Positions 62,517-64,000 of a stretch of 64,000 nt of DNA are shown here, piece after piece. Origin of the DNA: an uncultured Actinomycetes bacterium (lineage in GTDB: Bacteria; Actinomycetota; Acidimicrobiia; Acidimicrobiales; RAAP-2); the NCBI GenBank assembly GCA_903860915.1, contig CAIOSJ010000021.1:62001-126000 (forward strand). Reading direction: 5' to 3'. Positions within the stretch are counted from its first letter, which is position 1, and every line of letters begins with the position of its first letter. The position numbers were made by a program, and so were the translations under genes. Below the pieces are notes generated by a model that was given only the letters and a program-made list of their open reading frames with translations, did no database searches and had not been told where the DNA came from.

Positions 62517-64000
62517 ATGTTTGACATCGTTATTCGAAATGCTCGAATTGTTGACGGCACGGGAGAGCCATCATTCTTTGGAGATGTCGCCGTCACTGAT
62601 GGCATCATCGTGGCCGTAGGTGGCGTCCTGGATGGGGGGCGTCGTGAAGTCGATGGATCCGGACTGGTTTTGGCCCCTGGCTTTGTTGATGTCCACACCC
62701 ACTACGACGGCCAGGCGACCTGGGATGCCGATTTGTCACCTTCTAGCTGGCACGGGGTTACCACTGTCGTCATGGGCAACTGTGGGGTAGGTTTCGCTCC
62801 CGCACGCCGTGACGGCCACGACTTCCTTATTGAACTCATGGAGAGCGTCGAAGATATTCCGGAAACCGCCCTCCACGAAGGAATTACCTGGGGCTGGGAA
62901 AGTTTCCCTGAGTATCTCGACGTCCTTGAGACCACCCCGCGCACTATTGACATCCTCGCCCAGGTGCCTCACGCAGCGCTTCGCGCCTATGTTCTCGGCA
63001 ATCGCGCTCACGAAGATGCACGCCCCGAAGAAGTTGAGGAGATGGCTCGGCTAGTCGAGGAAGCTCTCAGAGCAGGTGCGGCTGGATTTACAAGTTCACG
63101 CACCGTATTGCATCGCTCCAAACACGGTCTCATCCCCGGTACCACGGCGCCAATTGACGAACTCTACGCAATTGCCGACGCCGTTGGTCGAGTGGGCGGA
63201 CGCGTCTATCAACTTATTTCCGACGCCCAAGGATCTGGCGATGACTGTGAGGTCCTCGCCGAATTGGCAGAACGCAGTGGCGGAGTAGTCACCTACACCG
63301 TGGCGCAGTCTCCCTTCGCGCCCGAAGCCTGGCGTGAGGCCCTGCAATTCGCCGACGACCAAGTCGCTGAAGGTCACGACTTGCGCCCGCAAATTGCCTG
63401 TCGGCCTACCGGCATGCTCTTTGGTCTACAGTCCACCCTCCACCCGTTCATGAGCCACCCCACCATGATGGAAATTGCTTCCCTGCCACTCGCGGATCGA
63501 GTGGCCCAGTTGCGCCGACCCGACGTTCGAGCGGCCCTGCTCAGCGAGGAGCCTTCCACCACGAACTTTCTCAATCGCTTCCTCATTAGCAGGTGGAACG
63601 AGATTTTCCCTCTGGGCGACGAGCCCGACTACGAACCAACCTCGGCGACCAGCATCGGAGCGGTCGCCGCCGCCACTGGTCGCGACCCCTACGACATCGC
63701 CTTGGACCTACTCTTAGAGGACGACGGGAGGAGCTTCCTGTTCGCTCCTCTAGCCAATTACGTAGCTCAGGACCACGACGCCATCTTGGACATGCTCGAG
63801 CACCCCCGTTCCTTGCTAGGACTTTCTGACGGTGGAGCGCACTGTGGTCTTATTTGTGATGTCAGTTTTCCTACCTACCTACTCACACACTGGGTGCGCG
63901 ACCGCCAACGTGGAGAACGAATTTCTCTCGAACGAGCTATCCATATGCAGTCGGGACAGACTGCGGAGTCCTACGGCCTGCACGACCGCGGAACTATCGA
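62517..64000 (+). CDS. N-acyl-D-amino-acid deacylase-type amidohydrolase, cut by the window edge
   Basis: Starts at ATG 62517 with GGAGA just upstream, 17 bases after the fucosidase stop, and stays open for about 494 codons to the edge. The amidohydrolase start FDIVIRNARIVDGTGEPSFFGDVAVTDG, the metal ligands APGFVDVHTHYDGQATWD, the D-aminoacylase-type HGVTTVVMGNCGVGFAPAR, GAAGFTSSRTV, and LGLSDGGAHCGLICD (metal Asp) are visible. Likely hydrolyses N-acyl-D-amino acids or related amides. The family is usually 530-580 residues, so 40-90 are missing. Confidence 0.9.
   Translation, partial: MFDIVIRNARIVDGTGEPSFFGDVAVTDGIIVAVGGVLDGGRREVDGSGLVLAPGFVDVHTHYDGQATWDADLSPSSWHGVTTVVMGNCGVGFAPARRDGHDFLIELMESVEDIPETALHEGITWGWESFPEYLDVLETTPRTIDILAQVPHAALRAYVLGNRAHEDARPEEVEEMARLVEEALRAGAAGFTSSRTVLHRSKHGLIPGTTAPIDELYAIADAVGRVGGRVYQLISDAQGSGDDCEVLAELAERSGGVVTYTVAQSPFAPEAWREALQFADDQVAEGHDLRPQIACRPTGMLFGLQSTLHPFMSHPTMMEIASLPLADRVAQLRRPDVRAALLSEEPSTTNFLNRFLISRWNEIFPLGDEPDYEPTSATSIGAVAAATGRDPYDIALDLLLEDDGRSFLFAPLANYVAQDHDAILDMLEHPRSLLGLSDGGAHCGLICDVSFPTYLLTHWVRDRQRGERISLERAIHMQSGQTAESYGLHDRGTI

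Overview
The window looks like a chromosome segment of a high-GC Gram-positive bacterium (Actinomycetota) with moderate GC content. The best guess is an Acidimicrobiia-like lineage. The phylum call rests on several things seen here: a mycothiol ligase (MshC), an F420-dependent NADP reductase, an InhA-type enoyl reductase, the gene order thrS-HIT-pgsA-acyltransferase-pimA, separate secD and secF, MurT/GatD, a 6C-type small RNA and a mycothiol-linked Rv2466c-type protein. The class is a guess. Many junctions use ATGA, GTGA, TAATG or TAGTG overlaps, so translational coupling seems to be the rule.

Region 1 (1-24,352, all minus strand) is a long housekeeping array, read right to left: npdG, mshC, thrS, an Ap4A-type HIT protein, pgsA, a PatA-like acyltransferase, pimA, a degenerate M48-like membrane protein, pdxS/pdxT, a YebC regulator, ruvC/ruvA/ruvB, yajC/secD/secF, rel (ppGpp), hisS, aspS, rarA and alaS (cut by the left edge). 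It combines tRNA charging, phosphatidylinositol mannoside synthesis, vitamin B6, Holliday-junction processing, protein export and the stringent response.

Region 2 (24,394-about 46,500) starts with inhA/fabI and continues into an extracellular polysaccharide locus. It has an initiating sugar-phosphate transferase, six glycosyltransferase genes plus two double-domain glycosyltransferases, a Wzx-like flippase, a Wzy-like polymerase, a Wzc-like tyrosine kinase with a Gly-Tyr repeat tail, a DUF4012 protein, a low-molecular-weight tyrosine phosphatase, an ABC exporter and a methyltransferase. The locus is a mosaic of blocks on both strands, several of which overlap tail to tail.

Region 3 (46,500-53,000) holds a TY-Chap/SCO6745 divergent pair, a tandem TetR-type regulator, tRNA-Val(CAC), a small membrane protein with a PlsC-like acyltransferase, and the murT-gatD pair for lipid II amidation. 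Upstream of murT is a 6C small RNA with its own promoter-like sequence and terminator-like hairpin, divergent from a LysR gene that appears leaderless.

Region 4 (52,981-64,000) is a catabolic and repair neighbourhood: LysR regulator, AlkA-type glycosylase, M20 peptidase, a monothiol Rv2466c-like thioredoxin-fold protein, dienelactone hydrolase, an unrecognised 464-residue protein, acyl-CoA dehydrogenase, a COQ4-family protein, a GH29 alpha-L-fucosidase and an N-acyl-D-amino-acid deacylase-type amidohydrolase cut by the right edge. No CRISPR array, insertion sequence, prophage or rRNA was seen, and no gene-free stretch exceeds about 340 bases.
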